Notes under the pieces: generated by a model
What the model saw: only the letters and a program-made list of their open reading frames with translations
Databases searched by the model: none
Told to the model about the DNA's origin: nothing
Translations under genes and position numbers: made by a program
Shown: piece by piece, positions 5,268-5,596 of the stretch
How the letters are laid out: each line of letters begins with the position of its first letter
Numbering within the stretch: the stretch's first letter is position 1
Assembly: GCA_009787945.1 (NCBI GenBank)
Contig: WQSI01000110.1
Span: 1 to 5,596, forward strand
Source of the DNA: Defluviitaleaceae bacterium
GTDB lineage: Bacteria > Bacillota > Clostridia > Lachnospirales > WRAX01
Length of the DNA: 5,596 bases
Reading direction: 5' to 3'

Positions 5268-5596
5268 ATGAATCCGACTTTAGTTGTTTTGGCGGCTGGC
5301 CTTGGCTCTCGCTTCGGCGGCCCAAAGCAGATTACGCCAATTGGCAGACATAGGGAAATTATCGCGGATTTTTCTGCCTATGATGCCATTAAAGCTGGCT
5401 TTGGCAAAATTGTTTTTGTTACAAAGCCCGAAATTTTACAAGACATGAAGGATATTACCGCAAAAATCACCCAAGTGCCTGTGGAGCTTGCTTTGCAGAC
5501 TGTAGGTGATTTGCCTGAGGGTTTTAGCGTGCCTAAGGAGCGGGAGCGTCCTTGGGGAACTTCCCACGCCTTATGGGCGGCGCGCCACGCTGTGAA
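5268..5596 (+). CDS. Nucleotidyltransferase (sugar-nucleotide pyrophosphorylase-like), N-terminus only (partial)
   Basis: The first 109 codons of a protein with the Rossmann-like NTP-transferase fold, cut by the right window edge. LVVLAAGLGSRFGGPKQ (residues 5-21) is the GxGxR...PK signature that binds the nucleoside triphosphate, with R15 and K20 as the expected contacts. YDAIKAGFGKIVFVTKPEI continues the fold, and LPEGFSVP followed by RPWGTSHALWAA (94-105) matches the conserved PWGTxHA segment, where the nucleotide base and sugar phosphate are usually bound. The class joins an NTP with a sugar phosphate or similar acceptor to make an activated precursor for cell-surface polymers; the real acceptor is not visible here. 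It is similar to stand-alone nucleotidyltransferases of Firmicutes rather than to a named RfbA or GalU. The start is set by AGGGGG 7 nt upstream. No function shared with the M42 peptidase is evident. Confidence 0.9.
   Translation, partial: MNPTLVVLAAGLGSRFGGPKQITPIGRHREIIADFSAYDAIKAGFGKIVFVTKPEILQDMKDITAKITQVPVELALQTVGDLPEGFSVPKERERPWGTSHALWAARHAV

Overview
The window reads as chromosomal DNA from a low-to-moderate GC Firmicute (Bacillota), most likely an anaerobic Clostridia-type organism. This rests on the short Gram-positive form of leucyl-tRNA synthetase, a divergent GyrB-like topoisomerase subunit of a kind I associate with Clostridia, strong GGAGG-type ribosome binding sites, near-consensus sigma-A promoters, and a small lipoprotein with an apparent Firmicute-type Ig-like domain. 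No species can be named from the sequence alone.

The left three quarters (1-4048) is transcribed leftward. From promoter to end it holds leuS (1643-4048), a small lipoprotein gene 13 bp behind it (850-1629), a 182-bp gap containing a long nested inverted repeat (715-810), a Nudix hydrolase (206-667), and 15 bp further the 5' end of a GyrB/ParE-like topoisomerase subunit that runs off the left edge (1-190). The Nudix and topoisomerase genes share an identical 23-bp translation start region. I found no U-tract terminator and no clear promoter in the gap, so read-through from leuS into the Nudix gene is possible, possibly modified by the repeat.

The 146-bp region 4049-4194 is a compact divergent promoter. 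Its two -35 boxes lie back to back, 4 bp apart. The predicted leuS leader is only about 28 nt, so there is no room for a T-box riboswitch, although aminoacyl-tRNA synthetase genes in Firmicutes often have one. An 8-bp inverted repeat (CGTGTTAT/ATAACACG) straddles the leuS -10 box, and a third CGTGT copy lies just upstream of the -10 box of the opposite promoter.

The right part (4195-5596) is transcribed rightward. It encodes an M42-family metallo-aminopeptidase and, 11 bp later, the 5' part of a sugar-nucleotide-type nucleotidyltransferase that is cut by the right edge.

Most of the window is ordinary housekeeping sequence. I see no defence system, prophage, CRISPR array or RNA gene. The points worth a second look are the nested repeat, the divergent promoter with its repeated motif and no T-box, the divergent topoisomerase, the duplicated start region, and the tandem repeat at the mature N-terminus of the lipoprotein.
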